NCBI RefSeq assembly: GCF_026151205.1
Contig: NC_087083.1
Coordinates: forward strand, 620,001-684,000
Length of the DNA stretch: 64,000 bases
Reading direction: 5' to 3'
Origin: Bolinopsis microptera
Taxonomy: Eukaryota; Ctenophora; Tentaculata; Lobata; Bolinopsidae
The position numbers were made by a program, and so were the translations under genes. The notes under the pieces were generated by a model that saw only the letters and a list, made by a program, of their open reading frames with translations, did not search any database and was not told the DNA's origin. Positions 43,267 through 55,290 of the stretch are shown piece by piece (position 1 is the first letter of the stretch; each line of letters begins with the position of its first letter).

Positions 43267-43545
43267 TCCTAGAAATAGTGCGCAGAGCTGGTTTTGTGGT
43301 TAAGTTTTGTAGTTGGAAAGTGTTTTTAATGTAGAGTGGGATCAGCTCTGAGGATTTATAATTCGCATCATTTAGTCGTTTCAGAACCTAGAAATAGTGC
43401 TCAAAGCTCGTTTTGTGGTTAAGTTTTGAAGTTGGAAAGTGTTTTTAATTTAGAGTGGGATCAGCTCTGGGGATTTGTAATTCGCATCATTTAGTCGTTT
43501 CAGAACCTAGAAATAGTGCTCAGAGTCGGTTTTGTAGTTAAGTTT
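43267..43545 (+). repeat. About 128-bp tandem repeat, 2.3 copies
   Basis: The unit runs from CCTAGAAATAGTGC through GTGTTTTTAAT and GTGGGATCAGCTCTG to TTAGTCGTTTCAGAA. One further partial unit is at 50515-50612, 7 kb away, so copies bracket the intervening region. Confidence 0.75.
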
Positions 43546-46363
43546 TTTAGTTGATTGTAAACCGAGACGGTGCCCGGGTGGTTCTAATGACCAATTTAAA
43601 TCTTAACAAATATATTATAAAAATTGTAATAATCCCTCACAAGGGCACTGCACTCTTCACAGTGGCTGCGCTGCAACTAGCGCACAAATTTGGCGCCCCG
43701 CCGTCAGTCGAACTAAGTAGACCTTACGTCGATTTATCGTTAACAACGCATGATTTTGCCATTTGCACAAATATTGTAAAAATGCGCGGTCGAGCCGCGC
43801 ACAGTCAACACAATTTTTGATGAAACAGCTACAAGCTAGAGCCAATATACTCTGCAAGCTTTTCAGTCAGCCTCTTCCACATACCAGGCAGCATTAATTT
43901 GCATTACCTCTTCCACAAGTACTCCACTCAAAAATTAGATTTCTAGAGCTCAATCTAGGATCATTTCTTTGTGCACTGTTTCAAAACGCGATCGTACGCT
44001 ACCTTTTGTTCGCAGTTTTTTACCTTCTGTTCACAGCTTTTTTAAAAATTTGTTATTCATTGTGTATTGGCATATTTGTTATATGCTTTTTATTGTTCAT
44101 GAAGTTGATGACATGAGCATATTATTGTCATGTTTTGTTGATCGTGCAAATTTTAAATTGCTTTATTATACTATACTTCTCCGGTTTTAGAAAATGGATT
44201 CTGTGAATTCTAATAAAGATACACGCCCTCATATTGAGCTAAATACTCTTTTCGAGACAGGAGCATGATTAACCAATGGATCGTTTGTGAGTAAAAATGT
44301 TCAAGTTTCTATTAAGAATGCTTTTGTTTAGATAAATTCATCGTTCAAAATATTATGGCTCAACGTTATTAGTATTACCGTACACGTATCTATTTTACAG
44401 TTACTCTATTTTAGGATATGACCCGATATTTTATATTACTGTATCTATTTTACAGGACATTTCTACCGTCAGTACCAATCTGCTCAGCAACTCCTTTTCT
44501 AACAACCATCATATGGCCATCGGTATATAGGACGACCTCATAAGACCTTTCCGGACATCCTACAAGATCAGAAGATACTGGATTGCAATCTGATAAGGTT
44601 CGTTGGCTCATGAGTGATAGAGATAAATGGAGAGAAGCGCTGTCACGAAACTGGAAACTCGTTCCAGACTTCATCGACCTAGGCAGGTAGGCATTTTACA
44701 ATTATTTCAGAATAATATGACCTGACATGTTAATTATTACCGTATCTGTTTTACAATTACTTCAAGATATGAATCAGTGTTCAAAAATGCGTCAATTCAA
44801 GTTGGTCTAGTTCGATCGGCCCTTCTAGAACTATATCCGTGTTTCCTAAAAAAGGTTCATCATTTTTTCCAGTTGTTTCTTGCACCCTCTAGATCTCCTC
44901 CCATATTTGGGCCATTCGTATCGGCCAATTGAGCAGAAATTCAGGAAGCTTGGTTTCAGATATTTTTGTGATATCAGACATGTGTAATTGTACGCTCCTG
45001 TCACCAGTGTACACATCATTTTAGACTACTAGTTCATCTTCCTATGTGGTTATTGGCCTTTTGTTATTAACCTCATTACACACGGTTAGCAAGCTGTTTC
45101 CACCTCACTTTCCTTAATTAGGCTTCTTTGTCACCCCTTTTGTTTACTCTACAGACTGACAGGCTTAGTTATACTCCATTAATTGGATGATGTTAGTTTA
45201 AGACCGGCATATGTGTCACGTGAATATATTTAGAGGCAATCAGGGAGACTGTCGGGACTCTTTCTCTGTATTACTCTTGATAAAACGTATTACTCTCGTA
45301 AAACGGTGAATTCAACGGTAAATGTACTTAAACGCACTTTTAACCTTAGTTGTAGTGAACGCTGAACTTAGTCGTACTGAACGTACGTTCCAATCATTTT
45401 GTAGTGAACGTTTGTGAACGTTAGTATACGTTAGTCAATATTTTGATAATTTTCCGATAGTTTTTAACTTAAGATGGATACAATGAGATAAAACCATGTT
45501 GTTGGAATTAGACAGTAAATAAACAATGACCAAACTGACCAACTATGGTTACCACAGCAAATATACTGTTCTCGTATCTTGCGGTCGATTTAACGGTCTG
45601 TTCATGGTACTTCCCAAAAGATTTGGGGTATGATTACCCTGAAGGCTGAAACTTAAGAAGTCAAAGGTAAAATTGTTAAACTTAAAGTTGCTCAAGGATA
45701 CGTTTCTTTCTCTGGAATTTGATCTTCCACAAAACTTCATTAGGGATCGATGTGTAAAATGTACATCGTTCTTATATATACGATATTATAGTATAACAAC
45801 CATTCAGCTCAAGATCAATCAACATTTGTATTTGTAACATACCTCAAGGCCCTGAAGGCCTGGCAATGGAAACGCTAGTACTTTGCCGGATAATTGGGCT
45901 ATGTCCTGCATTTTAATTTCATAATAGCAATTAACTTTCCTTATGTTCCGAACGTTAAAATTTTTTAGCGAACGCGTTCACAAACTATTTTTAGTGAACG
46001 TTCCGTACGTTAGATAGCTGAGCGTGGTGATTAAATCACTCTACACTTGAATTTTGACATTCTTCTAAAAGACCTCCCGAAAATTCATGAATAACCTGAT
46101 TTTAAGGTTCTTTGATCTAACACTGCCGGCGTCTCTTCCGAGGTTGTCTAATCTATTTATCAATTTAGCTCGAGAGCTTTAAACAAACATTGCACGTGCC
46201 TCGGCTGCCCCGATGGAGTAAAACATTTAGCTAGAGCCATGATCATTAGTGGCAGTGGCTATCCCTGCTGCATATAATGCAGTACGTGTACTAATAGCAG
46301 CAGATATGAAATAACAACAAGATTGCTTACTGATTCGCTTGCAAGAAATTCCTGAGCTGAATA
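43546..46363. other. Unassigned spacer
   Basis: No supported gene. 44560-44690 (plus) has a LINE-like fragment reading SDRDKWREALSRNWKLVPDF but no continuation. 45340-45440 and 45945-46015 are rich in GAACGTT/AACGTTC motifs. Confidence 0.35.
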
Positions 46364-46443
46364 GGGCCGGTAGCTCAATTAAAGCACTAGGCATGTAACC
46401 CGGAGGTTGGCGGTTCATACCCGCCCCGGCATTATGCCGTCCC
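46364..46443 (+). tRNA. tRNA-Thr(TGT)-like sequence, probably a pseudogene or SINE head
   Basis: GGGCCGGTAGCTCA start, a loop with ATGTAACC (anticodon TGT) and a T-arm CGGTTCATACCCG. The B box is off consensus (CATAC for CGAAC) and the acceptor stem has one mismatch and one G-T pair, so a functional tRNA is doubtful. Confidence 0.4.
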
Positions 46444-48060
46444 ATGATTTTCCGAATTGCTTACCAGTGGTAGTTTAACCCTGGAAATGAAGTTAAAGAT
46501 TATAATTGTATTATTTTATAGGGACGTACTAAAGAGAAGAAATTAACGAGGTCAGCGATATGAAGAAGACTGAAAGTAAAAATGTGCGACTGTGCGTACT
46601 AAATCACTCAACACTCAAATTTTAAGATTTTGAAAACTGTCTCGACCACTTGATATGACGTGGTAGCCTGTGAGCGTGTAGACCGCTCCTCTTTCATTTT
46701 TTTGAGTAGCCGATCCAAAACCAAAACCTGTGACCTGGGTTTACATGAGACGTGGGAGCCTGTGAGCGTGTTAGTTTCTCAAAAATATGTCGGAGGAGGG
46801 GATAGAATATATGCAAAAAGATGTCCGAAATATAAGGTAAGCACTTTTATTAATAATAATATCACCGTTTTTCGTCGTTTATTGCAGAATAAATTTTAAT
46901 AACGTACGTCTCTGCTATATTTATCCTTTTACGCTCCAGCATAATCCAGGAGATCTCTGAAGTCTCGTTTCTCTTTGTATTACGTAGATCAGAGATTATT
47001 ACATAATTGATAAACAGTATAAATTACAGGAGTTCCCGGTCTTGGCTTGGAAACTACGTCAAAAATCTGGGCCAGACACTAGAAACATCGATTTTGCGTG
47101 GCGATCTGTTCCTAAATCACATTGTTGAAGGAATTCCTAGAGCAAGTACTAAGGAGGTAAACCGATTTCTTACAGACATAGAGTCTGTTGCAATATGCTG
47201 TACCTATTTAGAAATTCCACCCTAATTTTAAGACTCTTTGATCTATAGCTTCCAGCGTTTTTATCGATTTAGTCCCACAGCACTAAACAAACATTGGAGA
47301 TAGATGATACAATTTTGCGTTTGTAAATAGACATTTATTTTTATATACAAGTCAAAGATTACAATTGTATTATTTTATAGGGACGATATAATAACGGCAA
47401 ACGAAAAAAGATCAAGTCTCTATATCCAGCCGACATTATAAGTTCCTCGGAGTTAGGCGGGCTAAATTTCTTGAAAAAAGTCATTATAGGATTTACAGAA
47501 ATCAGCGATGGAGAAGACTGAAAGTAAAGATGTACATTGTACGTGCTATGTCATTCAACACTCGAATTTTAACATTTTTAAAACTGTCTCGACCACTTGA
47601 TATGATATTCTAAGAATCTGATATTTCATTGCATGCTTTAGTTAGGAGTCTTCTTTCTCGGAGTATGTAGCTGATATCTTAAAACATAGATATCAGCTAC
47701 AGACTCCGAGAGTCTTGAAGCTCTGTTACCACCACCCCTGGTGCAATTCCGTCGGGTTAAAGACGGAGAGACAGGAACTCTCAGGGAAGGTCATGGCCTG
47801 CTACGTGCAACTCGTAGTCGTATGTAGTGTTCCTGGTAGGTGTTACTTATAAATCTGGTTAACGGGATCTTCAAACAGTTGATACACAGTTGTCTAGGTA
47901 CTGTCATGTCTAAGCGGAAACTTGTCTCTGGCCCTCACCTATGGGTTTATATCTCAAACCACACAGTGTCCATGTCCTGCTCCTGAATATTTCCATATTT
48001 TTGAACTGCAGTCCATTAATATTGCTAAAAGTAAAAGTGATTTCAACTACTATACCTTTA
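46444..48060. other. Unassigned spacer with minisatellite fragments
   Basis: Contains one or two units of the GTGGTAGCCTGTGAGCGTGT minisatellite at 46655-46770, duplicated patches (GATTACAATTGTATTATTTT near 46498 and 47355) and a short ATATCAGCTAC inverted pair near 47665-47700. No gene supported. Confidence 0.35.
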
Positions 48061-48375
48061 AACCTGTAACGTCACTGTAGACCGCTCCTATATCCTTGCT
48101 TCCAGTTTCCGATCCAGAACTAAATCCTGGCTTATACTAAACGTGGTCAGTGGTAGCCTGTGAGGGTGTAGACCGCTCCTCTATTGTTTTATGTTTATCT
48201 ATATCGGTATTTTGATTGTCCGATCCAAAACTAAATCCTGGGTTTCCAAGAGACGTGGTAGCCTGTAAGCGTGTAGACCGCTCTTTTATCTTTGTTTTGA
48301 GTGTCCGATCTAAAACCAAAACCTGGGGTCGGTTACATGAAACGTGGGAGCCTGTGAGGGCGTTAGTTTCCTGCG
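48061..48375 (+). repeat. Minisatellite, units of about 90-110 bp
   Basis: At least three units of AGCCTGTGAGCGTGTAGACC..TCCGATCCAAAACTAAATCC, with related units at 46655-46770. Open frames across it are a by-product of the repeat. Confidence 0.65.
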
Positions 48376-49218
48376 AAAGGAGTTATTTGCTCATACTTGT
48401 GCATTGTGGAAAGAGCATGGTTATGCTCTAAGGCTAGTAGAGGTTATTACATCCTTTCCTTTGTTGTAAAGATGGCTAGTCTCTTTCTTCACCTACGCAT
48501 ATATGATATAAGATCGCGCGCGTTCCGCGCATTTTGTTCAATTTAAAGTCAATATTGTAAACAAATAAGTATAATTCGTATAACTTTGATTAACGTTTTG
48601 GTTACGAATATTTTACTGCCGATCATTAAAACTTTGACTGTATTGTTATTTAGACAATTTCTGATCATTTCGTGTAAATATGCCCAAATACTTTTACTTA
48701 GTTAAAATGTTATGATCAAAACAAAATGGAAGACTTTTACTTGTTTTAAAATGCACTTAACTCTATTTACAGTTAAGCTAGAAATTTCAAAATTGCTAGA
48801 TAATGATATTTAGACCATAAATTGTATGTTGTATTAAAAATCATACTAAAAGGATTGTTCTGGAATTTATGAAAAGCATTTAAAGAGTGCTCATAATATA
48901 TATCTTGTCAAAACGCGCGAAAACGCGCGAAAATACTTAGTTTGCAATTTGCGCTTTTGCAGCCACTGTGCTCTTGATAGGAAAATGCCTCACTGTGTAG
49001 AACAGCAACTTTACGATGGAATTTAAACCTCATCTGACAAATATCGCGAAAACTTAAAGTTTTGTGTGCTCCAACCGCCAACGGCCAGAATGAATGACTC
49101 AATCAAACGAAAAATTGTATCACAACGGGACAAGTTCCCATCCTCATACAAACACTATCGTCCCTAATGAAATAATAACACATGTATTGTAAAAAATGCA
49201 CTCTAGTGAAAGCCACAC
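48376..49218. other. Unassigned spacer
   Basis: AT-rich sequence without a supported gene. ACGCGCGAAA is repeated tandemly near 48913. Confidence 0.35.
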
Positions 49219-49644
49219 TCATCTCATCTTATCTTATCTTATCTTATGAGGATTCGTTGCGACGCAACAAGGCCATCGAATGAGTCGACCACAGCTTTGT
49301 TATTTTACTTCGGCATTACCTGCATTACAATGTAAACTAGCACTTTCAAGGAAGAGCTTTACAAGAAGCCGAAGGATCGTTCCTAAGGCCAGCAACGGTT
49401 AAGGCACTATGCCACACTTTCTTCGCCCGAGGCTTCGCTGTGTTGATCAAGCACAGCTCCTCATTTAACCCTCACACCCGATTTCTCGAGCATTCGGCTG
49501 AGTGAACCGTGGGGCTACATAGACAACTCGGGATCCTTAGCAGAGCGTCAACGACGCTCACCCCACGACTAGGCAGGCAGAGGGATTCGAACTCGCAATC
49601 TTACGATTACAAATCCGATGATCAACCAACTACGCTACCTGGCC
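49219..49644 (-). mobile_element. tRNA-derived SINE
   Basis: On the minus strand it starts GGCCAGGTAGCGTAGTTGG (A box TAGCGTAGTTGG), with a loop TTTGTAA (anticodon TGT, Thr-like) and the B box GAGTTCGAATCCC. A tRNA-unrelated body of about 330 bp and a (ATAAG)n tail at 49219-49249 follow. The A/B spacing is right for a Pol III promoter. Its partner LINE is unknown. Confidence 0.8.
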
Positions 49645-49649
49645 ACTGA

Positions 49650-50484
49650 TTTTTCTTCAGTATGAATTGTCCCTCCTTTGATGTAGTGGTGCTTGTTTGG
49701 CTCAGCTTCTTTCTTCTTATGCAGGTTTTGAACAAGAAGTCTGTGCTTAACACGATCCTCCAAAGAGCGGTCTGGACTAATGAAGACTGAGCTCAACTTC
49801 TCTGATTGTCGCAGCTTTCGAGCTTGACTGATTTTTTGATAGGCTGTTACTGGACAGAGTAACCTTGACTGGCTGAGTAGTTTTCTCCTTCGACTTGCCA
49901 ATTCTACTGAGCTCCATTGCTGGTTTCAGTCCAATCTCTTCAAAAATTTCTTCGACAGTTTTGTTCAAGTCTTTACTGGAATCTTCAGGCAAACCAAAAA
50001 TCATAGTGTTCTTGCTCCGGTCTTCTGCTTGCACCACAGACTTGACGACTTCCTTCAAAGTCTCGGCAGTAACTGAACGTCTTTCAGGTTGAAAAACCTT
50101 GACGTTTTCCTGAACTGTATCGCTGTACGATTTAAACTGACTTTCTACCGTGTCTTTGACGACGGTCTGCACTGCATGCAACTGTTTCTGCAGTCAATTA
50201 TTGATTCCTGAGCGCTGATGACCAATTTCTGATTCTCTATCAACTGATCCTTGATTGAGCTCAATCTGTTTTTCATCTTCTTCAAATTGTCATTTTGAAA
50301 GCGAACCAAATGCAAACTTTTCCTTATCCTCTAGATTTAATGTCCTTTTAGTCAAAAAGTGTTTGCACAATACAGAAGTTATGTGAATTGGTTCTTCACA
50401 ACCGAACTGATCCATAACTCTTGTCATCCAATCCTCAGCTTTAAACATAATACTGTCGATCTCCGTGTTGTCCACAGCTGCCAT
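49650..50484 (-). pseudogene. Broken LINE ORF1 with RRM-like domain
   Basis: Starts MAAVDNTEIDSIMFKAEDW at 50484, shifts frame near 50285, has a stop near 50187, resumes at 50181 (MHAVQTVVKDTVESQF) and shifts again near 49830-49900. Conserved stretches are NTMIFGLPEDSSKDLN (RNP-like start), VEEIFEEIGLKP, SSVFISPDRSLEDRVKHR and LVQNLHKKKEAEPNKHHYIK, as in the L1-like ORF1 proteins widespread in invertebrates. No ORF2 follows: a SINE lies immediately downstream. Confidence 0.75.
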
Positions 50485-50514
50485 GATGCAAGGCTAAGCC
50501 ACAAGGTGCTCTAA

Positions 50515-50612
50515 GGATTTATAATTCGCATCATTTAGTCGTTTCAGAACCTAGAAATAGTGCTCAAAGCTGGTTTTGTGGTTAAGTTTTGTAGTTGGAA
50601 AGTGTTTTTAAT
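50515..50612 (+). repeat. Partial unit of the 128-bp repeat
   Basis: Matches the 43267-43545 unit (GGATTTATAATTCGCATCAT then TTAGTCGTTTCAGAACCTAG). Confidence 0.7.
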
Positions 50613-50817
50613 GACGTGTTTTATAACTCCCGGCATGGCTGCACAACAGTCTCCCTTAAGAACACTTTCCACTGTTAATACAAAATAGCATTTACGATAG
50701 TTGTTATACCAATCTGCCTTAATAAATTCGTTCATGAATTCATACACTGTAGACTGTACATTTGATTAGCAATTTACTGGGCATGCGACTTAATTGTGCC
50801 ATGATGTTGATAGTTGT

Positions 50818-52617
50818 CAAATTTCGGGAGTTGGACTTTCCGTACCAAACTGTACCATATGGTACAATATTTGACGAAAGTCGATTATCTCGAGATCTAA
50901 CTGATAGAATTTTTAAAAACTTTCCAGATATTTCCACAGCTATAAGACGGATAATCTGAGCAAGCTTGGGCGAATTTTTATTTGCCAAACTTGAGATATG
51001 ACTTCAAACACAAGAAAATATCTCCAAATTGGCGGTTTAGGCGGAACACAGGAATATATTTCAAGATCTGACTGATAGATTTTCTTTAAACTTTTGAAAT
51101 AGTTACATGGTTATATGGCGGATAATGTGTGAGAGTTTTGGAGAAATTCTATGTGCCAAACTTGAGATATGACTTCAAACACAAGAAAATATCTCCAAAT
51201 TGGCGGTTTCTAACGGAACACAGGCATATATTTCAAGATCTGACTGATAGATTTTCTTTAAACTTTCCAGATAATTACATGGCTATATGACGGATAATGT
51301 GTACGAGTTTGGGAGAATTTCTATGTGCCAAACTTGAGATATGACTTCAAACACAAGAAAATATCTCCAAATTGGCGGTTTCTAACGGAACACAGGCATA
51401 TATTTCAAGATCTGACTAATAGATTTTCATTAAACTTTCCAGATAGTTACATGGCTATAAGACGGATAATCCGTGCGAGTTTGGGCAAATTTCTATGTGC
51501 CAAACTTAAGATATGACTTCAAACACGACAAAACTGTACCATAATATGGATTGGTCGAAAATCGAGTGTTTTAGTGAATAACTTAGAATATATTTTCAAT
51601 TTTCTCAAGATCTGACCGATAGATTTTCTTTAAACTTTTGAGATAGTTACATGGTTATATGGCGGATAATGCGTAAGAGTTTTGGAGAAATTCTATCTGC
51701 CAAACTTGAGATATGACTTCAAACACAAGAAAATATCTCCAAATTGGCGGTCTCGGCGGAACAAAGGAATATATTTCAAGATCTGACTGATAGATTTTCT
51801 TTAAACTTTCCAGATAATTACATGGCTATATATGACGGATAATGTGTACGAGTTTGGGAGAATTTCTATGTGCCAAACTTGAGATATGACTTCAAACACA
51901 AGAAAATATCTCCAAATTGGAGGTTTCTAACGGAACACAGGCATATATTTCGAGATGTAACTGATAGATTTTCATTCAACTTTCCAGATAGTTACATGGC
52001 TATAAGACGGATAATCTGTGCGAGTTTGGGCAAATTTCTATGTGCCAAACTTAAGATATGACTTCGAACACGACAAAACTGTACCATAATATGGATTGGT
52101 CGAAAATCGAGTGTTTTAGTGAATAACTTAGAATATATTTTCGATTTTCTCAAGATCTGACCGATAGATTTTCTTTAAACTTTTGAGATAGTTACATGGT
52201 TATATGGCGGATAATGTGTAAGAGTTTTGGAGAAATTCTATGTGCCAAACTTGAGATATGACTTCAAACACAAGAAAATATCTCCAAATTGGCGGTTTCT
52301 AACGGAACACAGGCATATATTTCGAGATCTAACTGATAGATTTTCATTAAACTTTCCAGATAGTTACATGGCTATAAGACGGATAATCCGTGCGAGTTTG
52401 GGCAAATTTCTATTTGCCAAACTTAAGATATGACTTCAAACACGACAAAACTGTACCATAATATGGATTGGTCGAAAATCGAGTGTTTTAGTGAATAACT
52501 TAGAATATATTTTCAATTTTCTCACGATCTGACTGATAGATTTTCTTTAAACTTTCCAGATAATTACATGGCTATATGACGGATAATGTGTACGAGTTTG
52601 GGAGAATTTTTATGTGC
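50818..52617 (+). repeat. Left arm: about 170-bp monomer array
   Basis: Monomer core CAAACTTGAGATATGACTTC recurs at about 50986, 51157, 51328, 51497, 51700, 51877, 52050, 52244 and 52416. Two variants alternate irregularly: A (about 170 bp, with ATCTCCAAATTGGCGGTTTC) and B (about 200 bp, with CGAAAATCGAGTGTTTTAGT). Confidence 0.85.
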
Positions 52618-52628
52618 TGAATTAGGGA

Positions 52629-52677
52629 ATTCGGACAGATGTCGCTGTCGGACAGGAGTTGTTTTTGGCGACATCTG
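52629..52677. repeat. GACATCTGTCCG hairpin at inner edge of left arm
   Basis: CGGACAGATGTCGC and GCGACATCTGTCCG face each other 20 bp apart. Relatives lie at 53395-53447 and at both ends of the small derivative at 37296-37590. Confidence 0.65.
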
Positions 52678-52861
52678 TCCGAATATCGGATCATATTGTC
52701 ATTTCGGTTCACATTCGTATTTCACAAGCTCACGGGTAATCTCGTGACGTTCTAAAGCTGATGTGATCCCTTAAGATCTGATCTATCGATACGTGATTGA
52801 CTAGTTGAGAACAGGATCGTGCTAGCCGTACCCTAACAAGCTGTCGATCACATCACAGGAC

Positions 52862-53158
52862 ATGAGTACATATAGGACAGCAGTATGGAGATCACTTATC
52901 GCAATCCACAATCACGGATTCCATTCAATGCTCTCCTGCTCGAAGCCCACAATTTTGAAGTTCCTTGATTGCCTTAAAGCAGAACAAGCCCTTACAGACG
53001 TGAAGAAAACCAAAAGAGACGGGCGGGAACTACCTGAGCCACGTGCACCCAAATGGATCCGCTATGATCGACAACTTCAGAGAATTGTAGATGATTACGA
53101 CAACTACAGCAACCCTATGGATTTCCTTAAAGCTATCGGAAATTTGACCATGCTTTAG
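52862..53158 (+). pseudogene. MULE transposase C-terminal fragment
   Basis: 98 codons: YRTAVWRSLIAIHNHGFHSM corresponds to the RTNNAVEGWHR-FHS block of Mutator-like transposases, followed by PTILKFLDCLKAEQALTDVK and RQLQRIVDDYDN..DFLKAIGNL, the usual C-terminal helix region. The catalytic DDE core is absent, so this is a remnant or the last exon of a deleted gene. Confidence 0.75.
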
Positions 53159-53458
53159 ATTTGATTCTGTGATATTGTATTATATTGAATTAATTTATAT
53201 AACATTTAAATAACATTGAAACTATTGTCCAATTTATCGACATCAAATGAAAATAAACTGTGGTAGTAAACTATGGCTCAGATCATATCTCAAATTGGAC
53301 ATGTTACGTATACAATTTAGCAAGTAACAGTTTAGATCATGTCTCTAATTGGAAATGTGTCGTATTGAAATCAGGTCACAATTTCGGACAGATGTCGTTT
53401 TTTTTTGGTACCCTGAGTCGAACAGATGTCGCTGTCGGACAGGAGTCGTGTTACCACT

Positions 53459-55290
53459 CTCACACATTATCCACCATATAACCATGTAACCATCTAAAAA
53501 GTTTAAAGAAAATCTATCGGTCAGATCTTGAGAAAATCGAAAATATATTTTAAGTTATTCACTAAAACACTCGATTTTCGACCAATCCATATTATGGTAC
53601 AGTTTTGTCGTGTTTGAAGTCATATCTCAAGTTTGGCACATAGAAATTCTCCCAAACTCGTACACATTATCCGTCATATAGCCATGTAATTATCTGGAAA
53701 GTTTAAAGAAAATCTATCTGTCAGATCTTGAAATATATGCCTGATTTCCGTTAGAAACCGCCAATTTGGAGATATTTTCTTGTGTTTGAAGTCATATCTC
53801 AAGTTTGGCACATAGAATTTCTCCAAAACTCTCACACATTATCCGCCATATAACCATGTAACTATCTCAAAAGTTTAAAGAAAATCTATTGGTTAGATCT
53901 TGAGAAAATTGAAAATGTATTCTAAGTTATTCACTAAAACACTCGATTTTCGACCAATCCATATTATGGTACAGTTTTGTCGTGTTTTAAGTCATATATC
54001 AAGTTAGGCACATAGAAATTCGCCCAAACTTGCACGGATTATCCGTCATATAGCCATGTAATTATCTGGAAAGTTTAAAGAAAATCTATCAGTCAGATCT
54101 TGAAATATATGCCTGATTTCCGTTAGAAACCGCCAATTTGGAGATATTTTCTTGTTTTTGAAGTCATATCTCAAGTTTGGCACATAGAATTTCTCCAAAA
54201 CTCTCACACATTATCCGCCATATAACCATGTAACTATCTCAAAACTTTAAAGAAAATCTATTGGTTAGATCTTGAGAAAATTGAAAATGTATTCTAAGTT
54301 ATTCACTAAAACACTCGATTTTCGACCAATCCATATTATGGTACAGTTTTGTCGTGTTTGAAGTCATATATCAAGTTTGGCACATAAAAATTCGCCCAAA
54401 CTTGCACGGATTATCGGTCTTATAGCCATGTAACTATCTGGAAAGTTTAATGAAAATCTATCAGTTAGATCTCGAAATATATGCCTGATTTCCGTTAGAA
54501 ACCGCCAATTTGGAGATATTTTCTTGTGTTTGAAGTCATATCTCAAGTTTGGCACATAGAAATTCTCCCAAACTCGTACACATTATCCGTCATATAGCCA
54601 TGTAATTATCTGGAAAGTTTAAAGAAAATCTATCAGTCAGATCTTGAAATATATGCCTGATTTCCGTTAGAAACCGCCAATTTGGAGATATTTTCTTGTG
54701 TTTGAAGTCATATCTCACGTTTGGCACATAGAATTTCTCCAAAACTCTCACACATTATCCGCCATATAACCATGTAACTATCTCAAAAGTTTTAAAAAAA
54801 TCTATTGGTCAGATCTTGAGAAAATTTAAAATATATTCTAAGTTATTCACTAAAACACTCGATTTTCGACCAATCCATATTATGGTACAGTTTTGTCGTG
54901 TTTTAAGTCATATATCAAGTTTGGCACATAGAAATTCGCCCAAACTTGCACGGATTATCCGTCTTATAGCCATGTAACTATCTGGAAAGTTTAATGAAAA
55001 TCTATTAGTTAGATCTTGAAATATATGCCTGATTTCCGATAGAAACCGCCAATTTGGAGATATTTTCTTGTGTTTGAAGTCATATCTCACGTTTGGCACA
55101 TAGAATTTCTCCAAAACTCTCACACATTATCCGCCATATAACCATGTAACTATCTCAAAAGTTTAAAGAAAATCTATTGGTCAGATCTTGAGAAAATTTA
55201 AAATATATTCTAAGTTATTCACTAAAACACTCGATTTTCGACCAATCCATATTACGGTACAGTTTTGTCGAAAGTCTGAATTTCGGTAAC
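53459..55290 (-). repeat. Right arm: inverted monomer array
   Basis: The same A and B monomers in reverse orientation, about ten units. The A/B order is not an exact mirror of the left arm, so the arms have rearranged or expanded separately. Confidence 0.85.

Larger units (their letters stand above)
50818..55290. mobile_element. Foldback (FB/NOF-like) MULE element with satellite arms
   Basis: Left arm 50818-52617 and right arm 53459-55290 are inverted arrays of the same monomer. The outer ends also match as inverted repeats (AATTTCGGGAGTTGGACTTT at left; the reverse complement of ACAGTTTTGTCGAAAGTCTG at right). The 840-bp centre contains a MULE transposase C-terminal remnant. Long inverted repeats built of tandem repeats around a Mutator-family gene are the plan of Drosophila FB-NOF. 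The exact ends and target duplication are not resolved. Confidence 0.75.

Noticed and set aside
44560-44690. Possible host exon (SDRDKWREALSRNW)
   Set aside because: Resembles a LINE fragment but has no neighbouring frame or splice partner. Too short to call.
48216-48431. Open frame across the 90-110 bp minisatellite
   Set aside because: A by-product of the repeat; the peptide has no domain.
51325-52433. Repeated small ORFs with the same 60-residue peptide (MPNLRYDFKHKK...)
   Set aside because: They recur only because the satellite monomer is repeated. Frame and ends vary and no start context is shared, so I do not treat them as genes.
50818-55290. CRISPR-like array of regular repeats
   Set aside because: A eukaryotic locus. 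Repeats are about 170 bp, contiguous and inverted around a centre, without unique spacers.
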